Part shown: one piece after another, positions 1 to 6,127 of the stretch | How positions within the stretch are numbered: position 1 is the first letter of the stretch | Layout: each line of letters opens with the position of its first letter | Assembly (NCBI GenBank): GCA_001067655.1 | Contig: JUNU01000081.1 | Coordinates: 1 to 7,924, forward strand | DNA from: Neisseria lactamica | Lineage (GTDB): Bacteria; Pseudomonadota; Gammaproteobacteria; Burkholderiales; Neisseriaceae | Direction: 5' to 3' | DNA length: 7,924 nt | The notes under the pieces: model-generated | Told to the model about the DNA's origin: nothing | The model's database searches: none | What the model saw: only the letters and a program-made list of their open reading frames with translations | Position numbers and translations under genes: made by a program

Positions 1-51
1 TTTGAGCTAAGGCGAGGCAACGCCGTACTGGTTTAAAGTTAATCCACTATA
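1..51 (+). repeat. Correia element (CREE/NEMIS), truncated by window edge
   Basis: This is the terminal part of a Correia repeat, ending in the characteristic terminus AATCCACTATA. Positions 11-51 are the exact reverse complement of 7874-7914 at the other end of the window. The innermost bases (TTTGAGCTAA) fit the longer, roughly 150-bp, class of the element as I remember it. Correia elements are non-autonomous, insert at TA, and can bind IHF, carry promoters or be cut by RNase III when transcribed. Here the terminus faces an intergenic region whose nearest gene, xseA, is on the opposite strand, so no gene is obviously driven by it. Confidence 0.9.
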
Positions 52-247
52 GATTGAAATCAGGGTGTTTTGTTTGAATACTCAGTCAAGCGATAACCAC
101 TGCATTCGGTAATCTACGTCAAATTTGATCTGACAGGAGATGGGGTAGGGAAGACGGGTTTTGCAATATTTATTCGAGGTTTCGATCGCCCTGTTTCTTG
201 TCTTTCTTATTAGGCAACAGAAGGAAAACGCTTACCATCAAAGTCAA
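52..247. other. Intergenic spacer with no recognised gene
   Basis: This stretch lies between the Correia terminus and the xseA terminator. I see no credible start site with a ribosome binding site and no recognisable peptide, RNA gene or repeat in it. An open frame from 198 on the plus strand runs into the antisense of xseA and is a shadow. Confidence 0.5.
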
Positions 248-290
248 AAGGTCGTCTGAAAACCCGCCGCGCTCGTTTTCAGACGACCTT
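248..290 (-). terminator. Inverted-DUS terminator of xseA
   Basis: Positions 248-263 and 275-290 form a perfect 16-bp stem with an 11-base loop. Each arm contains a full DUS (249-260 and 278-289). Read on the minus strand, the stem is followed by a T-rich run (CCTTTTGACTTT), as expected of an intrinsic terminator. It begins 19 bases beyond the xseA stop. Neisserial genomes commonly use paired inverted DUS as terminators. Confidence 0.85.
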
Positions 291-308
291 CTTCATTCAA
301 GCCGCCGA

Positions 309-1658
309 TTAATCAAACAATTCCCGCTGCGCCTGCTCTTTGGTCACGCGCACGTCGGTTTCTCCGTCGGCAAAAATGATGTGCAGTTTCTGCCCTTGTT
401 TCAACGCGTTGGCGTTGCGGATGACTTGTCCGCGTGTGTTTTTGACGACGGAGAACCCTCGTTCCAGAATCTGCTGCGGCGAGACGGCTTCGAGCAGGGC
501 GGTTTGGGCGGTCAGGCTTTGGTGGCGTTGGGTGAGTAGTTGGCGGAAGGCGTGCGACAAGGTCGTCTGAAAGCGGTCGATGTCTTGCCGGTAAACGGAA
601 ATATCGGGGCGGAAATGTTGCAGGGCTTGGGTTCGGCGTTCGAAACGGGCGGTGTGGGCGCGGACGTTTTGCGTCATCGAGCAGGACAGGGTTTGCGCCA
701 GTTTGTGAATGTGGGTGCGCTGTTCGTCGAGTTTTTGGCGCGGGTGGCGGATTTGCCGCGCGAGCCAGTCGAGTTTTTGGCTGGCATCGAAATAGCGTTG
801 TTCCAAAACGGTTTTCAGACGACCTTTGGCTTGGGCGAGGCGGTGTAACGATTCTTGGCGGTTGGGGCTGACCAGTTCCGCCGCGCCGGTCGGCGTGGGC
901 GCGCGCACGTCGGCGACGAAATCGGCGAGCGTGAAATCGGTTTCGTGTCCCACGCCGCTGACGACCGGAATCGCGCAGGCTTCGATGGCGCGCACGACCG
1001 GTTCTTCGTTAAACGCCCACAAGTCTTCAATGCTGCCGCCGCCACGACAGACAATCAACACATCGCATTCAGCGCGTTGCGATGCGGTTTTAATCGCTTG
1101 GGCAATCTGAAACTCGCTGCCCGCGCCTTGAACGGCGGTCGGATAAACGATGACGGGAATTTCGGGCGCACGGCGTTTTAAGGTGGTCACGACATCGCGC
1201 AAAGCCGCCGCCGCCAGACTGGTGACGATGCCGATACATTGCGGTCGGGCAGGCAAAGGTTTTTTGTGTTCCGCCGCAAACGCTCCTTCCGCCTGCAACT
1301 GCGCCTTCAGCCACTCGTAGGCTTCGTAAAGCTGCCCCAAACCTTTGAGCCGCACCTCGTTAACCGTAATCTGAAATTCGCCCCGCGCCTCGTAAATACT
1401 GATTTTGCCCGCCACTTCGATATGGTCACCTTCTTTCAAAGGTTTCGCCAAACGCGCAGCCGCTCCCTTGAACATCGCGCAACGCACCTGCGCGCGGCTG
1501 TCTTTGAGCGAGAAATAATAATGTCCGCTGGCGGCACGGGTCAGGTTGGACACCTCGCCCGCAATCCACAAGCCGGCAAGATGGTCTTCCAGCAAGGCTT
1601 TGGCGAGGGCGTTGAGTTCGGATACGGAAATGGAGGAGGGCGCGAAGAGTTCAGACAT
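309..1658 (-). CDS. xseA: Exodeoxyribonuclease VII large subunit
   Basis: XseA is the catalytic large subunit of exonuclease VII. With several XseB small subunits it degrades single-stranded DNA from both ends to short oligonucleotides in the cytoplasm and acts in mismatch and damage repair. The protein has 449 residues, against about 456 in E. coli, so it is full length. An OB-fold spans roughly residues 1-105. The catalytic domain follows, with CRGGGSIEDLW (204-214) and GVGHETDFTLADFVADVRAPTP (235-256). A long helical region fills about 265-395, and a C-terminal segment begins at GFSVV (401). Where E. coli has SKTGAA, this protein reads SLAAAA (147-152). The start at 1658 matches the neisserial N-terminus I remember, but no good Shine-Dalgarno precedes it. 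Two DUS lie inside the frame, encoding FQTTL (363-367) and KGRLK (278-282). The partner xseB is not in this window. Confidence 0.96.
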   Translation of the reverse strand: MSELFAPSSISVSELNALAKALLEDHLAGLWIAGEVSNLTRAASGHYYFSLKDSRAQVRCAMFKGAAARLAKPLKEGDHIEVAGKISIYEARGEFQITVNEVRLKGLGQLYEAYEWLKAQLQAEGAFAAEHKKPLPARPQCIGIVTSLAAAALRDVVTTLKRRAPEIPVIVYPTAVQGAGSEFQIAQAIKTASQRAECDVLIVCRGGGSIEDLWAFNEEPVVRAIEACAIPVVSGVGHETDFTLADFVADVRAPTPTGAAELVSPNRQESLHRLAQAKGRLKTVLEQRYFDASQKLDWLARQIRHPRQKLDEQRTHIHKLAQTLSCSMTQNVRAHTARFERRTQALQHFRPDISVYRQDIDRFQTTLSHAFRQLLTQRHQSLTAQTALLEAVSPQQILERGFSVVKNTRGQVIRNANALKQGQKLHIIFADGETDVRVTKEQAQRELFD

Positions 1659-1687
1659 TGGGTGCGGGAAGAATAGGGAAAGGTTGG

Positions 1688-1716
1688 ATTATAAGGGGTT
1701 TCAGACGAGGTTTGTA
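1688..1716 (-). promoter_or_regulatory. Likely xseA promoter
   Basis: On the minus strand a perfect TATAAT lies at 1688-1693. A weak -35 (TACAAA, 1711-1716) sits at 17-bp spacing. Predicted transcription would start near 1681, giving a leader of about 20 bases before the xseA ATG. A degenerate DUS (TTTCAGACGAGG, 1699-1710) fills the spacer. The -10 is convincing and the -35 is not. Confidence 0.55.
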
Positions 1717-1720
1717 CGGG

Positions 1721-1765
1721 AAAGGTCGTCTGAAAACTTTAAATCTAAGTTTTCAGACGACCTTT
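1721..1765 (-). terminator. Inverted-DUS hairpin downstream of hldD
   Basis: Positions 1721-1739 and 1747-1765 form a perfect 19-bp stem with a 7-base loop. Each arm contains a complete DUS (1723-1734 and 1752-1763). It begins 17 bases beyond the hldD stop and just upstream of the xseA promoter. On the minus strand only three T residues, within the stem, precede CCC, so the U-tract is poor. The stem length and position still favour a terminator. Confidence 0.75.
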
Positions 1766-1782
1766 GTTATGGGCATTTCAAA

Positions 1783-2787
1783 TTAAGCCAGATTTTCCAG
1801 CATCCATTTGACGTAGCGCTCGACGCCTGCTTTGACATCCAAAAATTCTTCCTTGTATCCGGCTTCGCGCAGTTTGGTGATGTCGGCTTGGGTGAAGCTT
1901 TGGTATTTGCCTTTGAGCGCGTCGGGGAAGGGGATGTAGCGGATAAGTTCTTCTTCTATCAGCTCTTTTAAGCTCAATTCAGGTTTGCCTTCGGCGGCGC
2001 GGCAGGCGTTGACGGTGGCGGCGGCGAGTTCGTTGAACTGTTGGCTGCGGCCGGTGCCGAGGTTGTAGATGCCGGAGAGGTTGGAGTGGTCGAAGAAGTA
2101 GAGGTTGACTTTGGCGACGTCTTCGACGCTGACGAAGTCGCGGGTTTGTTCGCCGTTGCCGTAGCCGTCATTGGCACCGAACAGGTTGACGTAACCGTGT
2201 TCGCGGTATTGGTTGAAATGGTGGAAGGCGACGGATGCCATGCGGCCTTTGTGTTGTTCGTGTTGTCCGTAAACGTTGAAGTAGCGGAAGCCGACGACTT
2301 GAGCGGTCAGACCTTCTTTCATGCGGCGGCGCAATACTTGGTCGAACAGGAATTTGGAGTAGCCGTACACATTGAGCGGTTTTTCCAGTTCGCGCTCTTC
2401 GCGGAAGATTTCGCCTTTGCCGTACACGGCGGCGCTGGAGGCGTAGAGGAAGGGAATGCGTTCGTCCTGACACCAGTCCAAGAGGTCGAGCGTGTACTGG
2501 TAGTTGTTGTCCATCATGTAGAGGCCGTCGTGGTTCATGGTGTCGGAACACGCGCCTTGATGGAAGACGGCTTCGATGTTTTCGTAAGGTAGAAGATGGC
2601 CGCGCACTTGGCGGATGAATTCGTGCTTGTCGAGGTAGTGGGCGATTTCGCACTCGGCAAGGTTTTTGAATTTTTCGCCACGGGTCAGGTTGTCGACGGC
2701 GACGATGTCGGTAATGCCGCGTTGGTTGAGGGCTTTGACGATGTTGCTGCCGATAAAGCCGGCCGCGCCTGTTACGATGATGGTCAT
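1783..2787 (-). CDS. hldD: ADP-L-glycero-D-manno-heptose 6-epimerase
   Basis: HldD (also called RfaD or GmhD) converts ADP-D-glycero-D-manno-heptose to the L-glycero form, the last step in making the heptose donor for the lipooligosaccharide inner core. It is a cytoplasmic extended short-chain dehydrogenase/reductase with bound NADP. The protein has 334 residues, somewhat longer than the E. coli enzyme (310). The Rossmann motif GAAGFIG is at 7-13, ASSAAVYG at 116-123, the catalytic pair YGYSK (Tyr141, Lys145) at 141-145, and RYFNVYG at 168-174. The frame is open far upstream, to 3327, but that extension runs through hldA in another frame. The start at 2787 is chosen because it opens directly on MTIIVTGAAG and has AAAGGAAA just upstream. 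hldA lies 89 bases upstream, and the two genes act in one pathway. Confidence 0.97.
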   Translation of the reverse strand: MTIIVTGAAGFIGSNIVKALNQRGITDIVAVDNLTRGEKFKNLAECEIAHYLDKHEFIRQVRGHLLPYENIEAVFHQGACSDTMNHDGLYMMDNNYQYTLDLLDWCQDERIPFLYASSAAVYGKGEIFREERELEKPLNVYGYSKFLFDQVLRRRMKEGLTAQVVGFRYFNVYGQHEQHKGRMASVAFHHFNQYREHGYVNLFGANDGYGNGEQTRDFVSVEDVAKVNLYFFDHSNLSGIYNLGTGRSQQFNELAAATVNACRAAEGKPELSLKELIEEELIRYIPFPDALKGKYQSFTQADITKLREAGYKEEFLDVKAGVERYVKWMLENLA

Positions 2788-2834
2788 ATTGGGTTTCCTT
2801 TGATTTTTGGTTTTAGCGAAACTCGTTGCACTCG

Positions 2835-2870
2835 TTTCAGACGACCTTGGAAAGATGGGGTCGTCTGAAA
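2835..2870 (-). terminator. Inverted-DUS hairpin between hldA and hldD
   Basis: Positions 2835-2846 and 2859-2870 form a 12-bp stem. The left arm has an exact DUS (2836-2847). The right copy (2858-2869) starts with G instead of A. The hairpin begins seven bases past the hldA stop, but no U-tract follows it on the minus strand. It is more likely an attenuating or mRNA-stabilising structure than a full stop, and I see no promoter for hldD between here and its start. Confidence 0.45.
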
Positions 2871-2876
2871 AAGAAA

Positions 2877-3839
2877 TTACTGCTCTTCCAATGCTTTGTT
2901 CAATTCTGCAAACGAGCAAACCGCCGTGCCGAGTTTGGCGACGACGACGCCGGCGGCGGTATTGGCGAGGTGCATGGCTTCGGGCATGGTGTAACCTGCC
3001 GCCAGACCCAAGCCCACTCCGGCAATGACGGTGTCGCCTGCGCCGGATACGTCGTAAACTTCTTGGGCGCGGGTAGGCTGGTAAATGGGTTCGCCTTCGC
3101 TGAACAGGGTCATGCCTTCTTCGCTTCGGGTCAGTAAAACGGCGGTCAGGTCGAGATGGCGGCGCAGGTTTTGCGCTTTTTCGGTCAACTCGCTTTCGTT
3201 TTTCCAACTGCCGACCACTTCTTTCAATTCGGCGCGGTTGGGTGTAATCAGCGTGGCGCCGGCGTATTTCTCGTAATCGTCGCCTTTGGGGTCGATTAAT
3301 ACGGTTTTGCCCGCATGTTTCGCCCAATCTATCATATCGGAGATGTGCGACAGGCCGCCTTTGCCATAGTCTGAAAAAATGATTGCGTCGTATTCGGGCA
3401 ATATTTCACGGTATTTCTGCTTGATTTGTTCCAATACTTCGCGGTTGGGATGTTCTTCAAAATCAAGGCGGATAAGCTGCTGGTTGCGGGCGACGACGCG
3501 CAGTTTGACGGTGGTGGCGATTTGTTTGTCGCGCATCAGATAGGAAGCGACGCCGTCTTGCGCCATCAGCGCGTCGAGCGCATTGGCGGCTTCGTCGTCG
3601 CCGGTTACCGACAACAGCCCTGCTTTGCCGCCCAACGAAGCGATGTTGCGCGCAACGTTCGCCGCTCCGCCCGCCCGTTGGTCGATACGACCGATTTTCG
3701 CTACCGGCACGGGGGCTTCGGGCGAAATACGGGACACGTCGCCAAACCAATAGCGGTCGAGCATCACGTCGCCGACAACAAGGACTTTGGCTTGCGCGAA
3801 ACGGAATTTGAGGGTTTCTTGTTGGAACTTGGTGGGCAT
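2877..3839 (-). CDS. hldA: D-glycero-beta-D-manno-heptose-7-phosphate kinase
   Basis: This kinase phosphorylates heptose 7-phosphate at C1 to give the 1,7-bisphosphate, an early step toward ADP-heptose. It belongs to the PfkB/ribokinase family. The protein has 320 residues and covers only the kinase half of E. coli HldE, so it is the stand-alone HldA (often annotated rfaE). The nucleotidyltransferase HldC must be encoded elsewhere. GDVMLDRYWFGDVSRISPEA lies at 23-42, the substrate-side GGAANVARN at 57-65, TPNRAE at 199-204, and the PfkB signature VSGAGDT at 264-270 with catalytic base Asp269. A strong GGAGG sits four bases before the ATG. pyrF ends 54 bases upstream, with no promoter visible between, so the gene is probably cotranscribed with pyrF and hldD. 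Confidence 0.95.
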   Translation of the reverse strand: MPTKFQQETLKFRFAQAKVLVVGDVMLDRYWFGDVSRISPEAPVPVAKIGRIDQRAGGAANVARNIASLGGKAGLLSVTGDDEAANALDALMAQDGVASYLMRDKQIATTVKLRVVARNQQLIRLDFEEHPNREVLEQIKQKYREILPEYDAIIFSDYGKGGLSHISDMIDWAKHAGKTVLIDPKGDDYEKYAGATLITPNRAELKEVVGSWKNESELTEKAQNLRRHLDLTAVLLTRSEEGMTLFSEGEPIYQPTRAQEVYDVSGAGDTVIAGVGLGLAAGYTMPEAMHLANTAAGVVVAKLGTAVCSFAELNKALEEQ

Positions 3840-3856
3840 ATTGCCTCCGTTGTGTT

Positions 3857-3893
3857 TTTTCAGACGGCCTCAACCTGTAAGGTCGTCTGAAAA
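3857..3893 (-). repeat. Imperfect inverted DUS pair abutting the pyrF stop
   Basis: Positions 3857-3870 and 3880-3893 are 14-base inverted arms. One carries AGGCCGTCTGAA (3859-3870) and the other AGGTCGTCTGAA (3880-3891), so two DUS dialects face each other. The difference gives an A-C mismatch in the minus-strand transcript and a G-U pair in the plus-strand one. No U-tract follows, and the hldA ribosome binding site comes directly after. It is probably not an efficient terminator. Confidence 0.6.
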
Positions 3894-4634
3894 TCAGTTT
3901 GCTTCAAGGTTCGCCACGCGGTTCACTTCGCGCAATACCGCTACCGGATCGGCAGCTTGGGTAACGGGGCGGCCCATCACCAGATAAGTCGAGCCTGCCG
4001 CCAATGCTTCGGCGGGCGTCATGATGCGGCGTTGGTCGTCGTTGTTGCCGGCAACGTCCAAACGGATGCCGGGCGTTACCAAGACAAAATCCTGTCCCAA
4101 TTCGCGGCGCAATGGTGCGGCTTCTTGGGCGGAGCAGACCACGCCGTCCAAGCCCGAACTTTGCGCCAGTTTCGCCAAGCGGATGACTTGTTCTTCAGGG
4201 GCGATGTTCAAACCGATTTCCGCCAAATCGCTTTGTTCCATACTGGTCAACACGGTTACGCCGATTAAGAGCGGCTTCGTGCCGTATCCGGCAACGGCTT
4301 CGGCTGCGGCTTCCATCATGCGGCGGCCGCCCGATGCGTGCATATCGACCATCCACACGCCCATGTCGGCAGCGACTTTGCAGGCTTGCGCGACGGTGTG
4401 GGGAATGTCGTGGTATTTCAAATCGAGAAAAAGTTTGAAACCCTGATGAATCAGGCTTTCCGCCAAACTGCGCCCCGTGGCGGTAAACAGCTCTTTGCCG
4501 ATTTTGATTTGGCACAACGTCGGATCAAGGTTGCGGACGAATCCGAGCGTGTCTTTTTCGTTGGCAAAATCGAGGGCAACGATGACGGGGGTGCGTTGTT
4601 GCGGAGTTTGGAAGTCGGTGATTAAAGGATTCAT
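3894..4634 (-). CDS. pyrF: Orotidine 5'-phosphate decarboxylase
   Basis: PyrF decarboxylates orotidine monophosphate to UMP, the final step of de novo pyrimidine synthesis in the cytoplasm. The protein has 246 residues, against 245 in E. coli, and forms a single TIM barrel. Active-site residues are in place: Asp22 in ALDFA, Lys44 or Lys46 on the second strand (QIKIGKE), and the signature DLKYHDIPHTV at 71-81 with Asp71, Lys73 and Asp76. The phosphate-binding end is TPGIR (187-191) and GRP (221-223). The start is taken where the neisserial protein usually begins. No strong ribosome binding site precedes it. adk lies 149 bases upstream, across a damaged terminator-like element, and hldA follows after 54 bases. 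UMP supply has no direct pathway link to heptose synthesis, so the grouping may be only positional. Confidence 0.97.
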   Translation of the reverse strand: MNPLITDFQTPQQRTPVIVALDFANEKDTLGFVRNLDPTLCQIKIGKELFTATGRSLAESLIHQGFKLFLDLKYHDIPHTVAQACKVAADMGVWMVDMHASGGRRMMEAAAEAVAGYGTKPLLIGVTVLTSMEQSDLAEIGLNIAPEEQVIRLAKLAQSSGLDGVVCSAQEAAPLRRELGQDFVLVTPGIRLDVAGNNDDQRRIMTPAEALAAGSTYLVMGRPVTQAADPVAVLREVNRVANLEAN

Positions 4635-4655
4635 GGTGTTTTCGTTTTGGGTTCG

Positions 4656-4677
4656 GAGTGCAAAGCCTGCCCGTAGG
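4656..4677 (+). repeat. Short repeat unit, copy 1
   Basis: This 22-base unit with core AAGCCTGCCCGT matches 4747-4768 at 20 of 22 positions, in the same orientation 91 bases apart. It contains a small GCCT/AGGC hairpin. I do not recognise it as a named neisserial repeat. It lies in the leader region of pyrF. Confidence 0.6.
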
Positions 4678-4682
4678 CATAA

Positions 4683-4711
4683 TCTTTATTGTCAATTACG
4701 CTATTTATCAA
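4683..4711 (-). promoter_or_regulatory. Possible pyrF promoter
   Basis: On the minus strand TTGATA (4706-4711) and TAAAGA (4683-4688) are separated by 17 bp. The -35 matches five of six consensus positions, the -10 only three. An AT-rich stretch surrounds it. A perfect TTGACA at 4690-4695 has no matching -10. It is a weak candidate for independent pyrF expression. Confidence 0.3.
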
Positions 4712-4715
4712 AAAT

Positions 4716-4779
4716 AGGTCGTCTGAAACCTGATTTTCTGTTTTCAGAGTGCGAAGCCTGCCCGTGGGTACGACCTTTT
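4716..4779 (-). terminator. adk terminator split by a 22-bp insertion
   Basis: A DUS at 4716-4727 has its expected inverted partner in two pieces: TTTTCAGA (4741-4748) and CGACCTTTT (4771-4779). Deleting 4749-4770 restores an exact inverted DUS and a stem followed on the minus strand by ATTTTTG, a proper terminator for adk. As it stands, the two partial stems could still pair around a bulge (4722-4728 with 4742-4748, and 4716-4722 with 4770-4776). Termination after adk may therefore be reduced. Confidence 0.6.
4747..4768 (+). repeat. Short repeat unit, copy 2
   Basis: This is the second copy of the 22-base unit at 4656-4677, with two substitutions. It coincides almost exactly with the insertion that interrupts the inverted DUS behind adk, which suggests that the unit itself was inserted. 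Confidence 0.6.
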
Positions 4780-4783
4780 CGAT

Positions 4784-5431
4784 TTATTTGCCCAATGCGC
4801 CCAATACTTCGGCTTTCACGGCTTCTACCGGCTGAGTGCCGTCAACTTTGATGTATTTCGGCGCGTGTTCGCCTTCCAGTTTGCTGTAAAAATCGACCAG
4901 CACTTCGGTTTGCTCGTGGTAAACGGCAAGGCGTTTCTTGACGGTTTCTTCTTTGTCGTCGTCGCGCTGAATCAAATCTTCGCCGGTTACGTCGTCTTTG
5001 CCTTCGACTTTGGGCGGATTGTAGGTAACGTGGTAGGTGCGGCCGGAAGCCAAGTGGACGCGGCGGCCGCTCATGCGGTCGACAATCACGCTGTCGGGTA
5101 CGTCGATTTCAACGACCGCGTCCAAATCCACGCCCGCTTCAACCATCGCTTCGGCTTGTGCCAGCGTGCGCGGGAAACCGTCGAACAGGAAACCGTTTTT
5201 GCAGTCGTCTTGCGCGATGCGTTCTTTCACCATGCCGATGATGATGTCGTCGCGTACCAAGCCGCCTTCGTCAATGATTTTTTTCGCTTCCAAACCCAGC
5301 GGCGTGCCTGCTTTAATCGCAGCGCGGAGCATGTCGCCGGTGGAAATTTGCGGAATGCCGAACGCAGCAGTGATGAATTGAGCCTGAGTGCCTTTGCCCG
5401 CGCCCGGCGCGCCTAACAATAATACTTTCAT
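4784..5431 (-). CDS. adk: Adenylate kinase
   Basis: Adk interconverts ATP + AMP and two ADP in the cytoplasm and sets adenylate energy balance. The protein has 215 residues, the usual length of the long bacterial form. The P-loop GAPGAGKGT is at 7-15, the AMP-binding region about 30-59 (STGDMLR at 30-36), and DGFPRT at 84-89. The LID domain spans about 122-159, containing SGRRVH and DLIQRDDD. The LID has no cysteines, so it is the non-zinc type. The ATG at 5431 follows AAGAAGGAA at good distance. A sigma-70 promoter lies just upstream, so adk has its own start of transcription. adk is one of the seven neisserial MLST loci, so 4784-5431 could help identify the species. Confidence 0.98.
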   Translation of the reverse strand: MKVLLLGAPGAGKGTQAQFITAAFGIPQISTGDMLRAAIKAGTPLGLEAKKIIDEGGLVRDDIIIGMVKERIAQDDCKNGFLFDGFPRTLAQAEAMVEAGVDLDAVVEIDVPDSVIVDRMSGRRVHLASGRTYHVTYNPPKVEGKDDVTGEDLIQRDDDKEETVKKRLAVYHEQTEVLVDFYSKLEGEHAPKYIKVDGTQPVEAVKAEVLGALGK

Positions 5432-5459
5432 GGGTGTTCCTTCTTGTTAAGTGATATGG

Positions 5460-5479
5460 ATTTGAAACGTGATTCAAAT
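5460..5479. repeat. Inverted repeat in the adk leader
   Basis: ATTTGAA (5460-5466) and TTCAAAT (5473-5479) form a 7-bp inverted repeat with a 6-base gap, around the predicted adk transcription start. It could be an operator or a weak leader hairpin. It is short and could be chance. Confidence 0.3.
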
Positions 5480-5480
5480 G

Positions 5481-5509
5481 ATTTTACACGGCTTGAGTTT
5501 ATCGTTCAA
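5481..5509 (-). promoter_or_regulatory. adk promoter
   Basis: On the minus strand TTGAAC (5504-5509) and TAAAAT (5481-5486) are separated by exactly 17 bp. They match four and five of six consensus bases. Transcription would begin near 5474, giving a leader of about 43 bases with a clear ribosome binding site. A DUS sits just upstream of the -35 at 5513-5524. Confidence 0.6.
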
Positions 5510-5513
5510 AACT

Positions 5514-6032
5514 TCAGACGGCCTGTTCCGCGCCGAAATGTTTCCATGCGTCATCGCGCATTTCGGCAAACCATGTGTCTTCGGGAAAACGCTCCAATGC
5601 GTCTTTCAAAGTGGAAAGCAGGTTTTGCGATAAAGTTTTCGCCAAATATTCTTCCTCATTGGCTTCCGCCGCTTTGTCCGCCTGCTGCGTCAAACCGCGC
5701 GCGCGCGTCTGATGCCCGTGTGCCAAGTAGTTGAGCGCAATCACCTTTTGCGCCCAAAGCTGCGGAATCTCAGGGCTGTCTTGCAGCAAAACCGACAAAA
5801 TCGACACGGCAACCGTCAGCCTGCCGCCGTTCAAACGCAAATCCAGCGAACGGTTCGGCGGCAGCGTACTGAGCGTTTCCGCCATACGGAACCAAAACTC
5901 GCCGCTGGCTTCGTCCGGCGCGGCGGCTTTCAGCATTTCATAGTTAAACTCCTGGTCGTCGTTTTGAACCAGCAGGGCAACATCGGCAAGCAGTTTTTGC
6001 TCTTCGCGGCTCAAATGGCGTAAATCGGTCAT
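5514..6032 (-). CDS. Conserved neisserial protein of unknown function, 172 residues
   Basis: I do not assign a function. The protein begins MTDLRHLSREEQKLLADVALLVQ and has no signal peptide or membrane segment, so it should be cytoplasmic. It looks almost wholly alpha-helical. Residues about 70-145 resemble a helical-repeat (TPR-like) layout, with LWAQKVIALNYLAHG (92-106) followed by an Ala/Gln/Glu-rich helix. This is an impression, not a domain match. It has no cysteines. Tryptophans are at 47, 93, 154 and 163. The stop codon and last residues (QAV) are written by a DUS (5513-5524). The upstream gap is 93 bases and no strong ribosome binding site is visible. Codon use looks like that of its core neighbours, so I take it as a real, long-resident gene. 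Confidence 0.85.
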   Translation of the reverse strand: MTDLRHLSREEQKLLADVALLVQNDDQEFNYEMLKAAAPDEASGEFWFRMAETLSTLPPNRSLDLRLNGGRLTVAVSILSVLLQDSPEIPQLWAQKVIALNYLAHGHQTRARGLTQQADKAAEANEEEYLAKTLSQNLLSTLKDALERFPEDTWFAEMRDDAWKHFGAEQAV

Positions 6033-6046
6033 AAAAGGGCTTTCTG

Positions 6047-6085
6047 TTGGTGTTTGGGTAAAACGGATGATCGGATTTGGTGTTT
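6047..6085. repeat. Pair of TTGGTGTTT direct repeats
   Basis: TTGGTGTTT occurs at 6047-6055 and again at 6077-6085, exactly 30 bp apart, in the region before the 172-residue protein gene. Equal helical phase could suit a regulator, but two nonamers in 40 bases may also be coincidence. Confidence 0.25.
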
Positions 6086-6115
6086 ACTGAAAACAGCTTT
6101 TTACGGCTCATCATT

Positions 6116-6127
6116 TTCAGACGACCT
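6116..6127 (-). other. DNA uptake sequence overlapping a stop codon
   Basis: This exact AGGTCGTCTGAA on the minus strand begins with the last two bases of the TAG stop of the exported-protein gene (6126-6128). It has no inverted partner, so it does not form a terminator hairpin. Confidence 0.85.

Noticed and set aside
198..539. 113-residue plus-strand frame near the left end
   Set aside because: It runs through the xseA terminator into antisense xseA, with no ribosome binding site.
2041..2592. 183-residue plus-strand open frame antisense to hldD
   Set aside because: It is a high-GC shadow of hldD codons, repetitive in Val, Glu and Ala, with no ribosome binding site.
2788..3327. Upstream open-frame extension of hldD (to 514 residues)
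   Set aside because: It overlaps hldA in another frame on the same strand and is Arg/Pro-rich low-quality sequence. The true start at 2787 opens directly on the Rossmann motif.
4690..4695. Perfect TTGACA on the minus strand before pyrF
   Set aside because: At 17-bp spacing the -10 position reads GGGCAG, so it is not a usable promoter by itself.
4865..5416. 183-residue plus-strand open frame antisense to adk
   Set aside because: It mirrors adk codons, is full of Phe/Val/Asp runs and matches no family I know.
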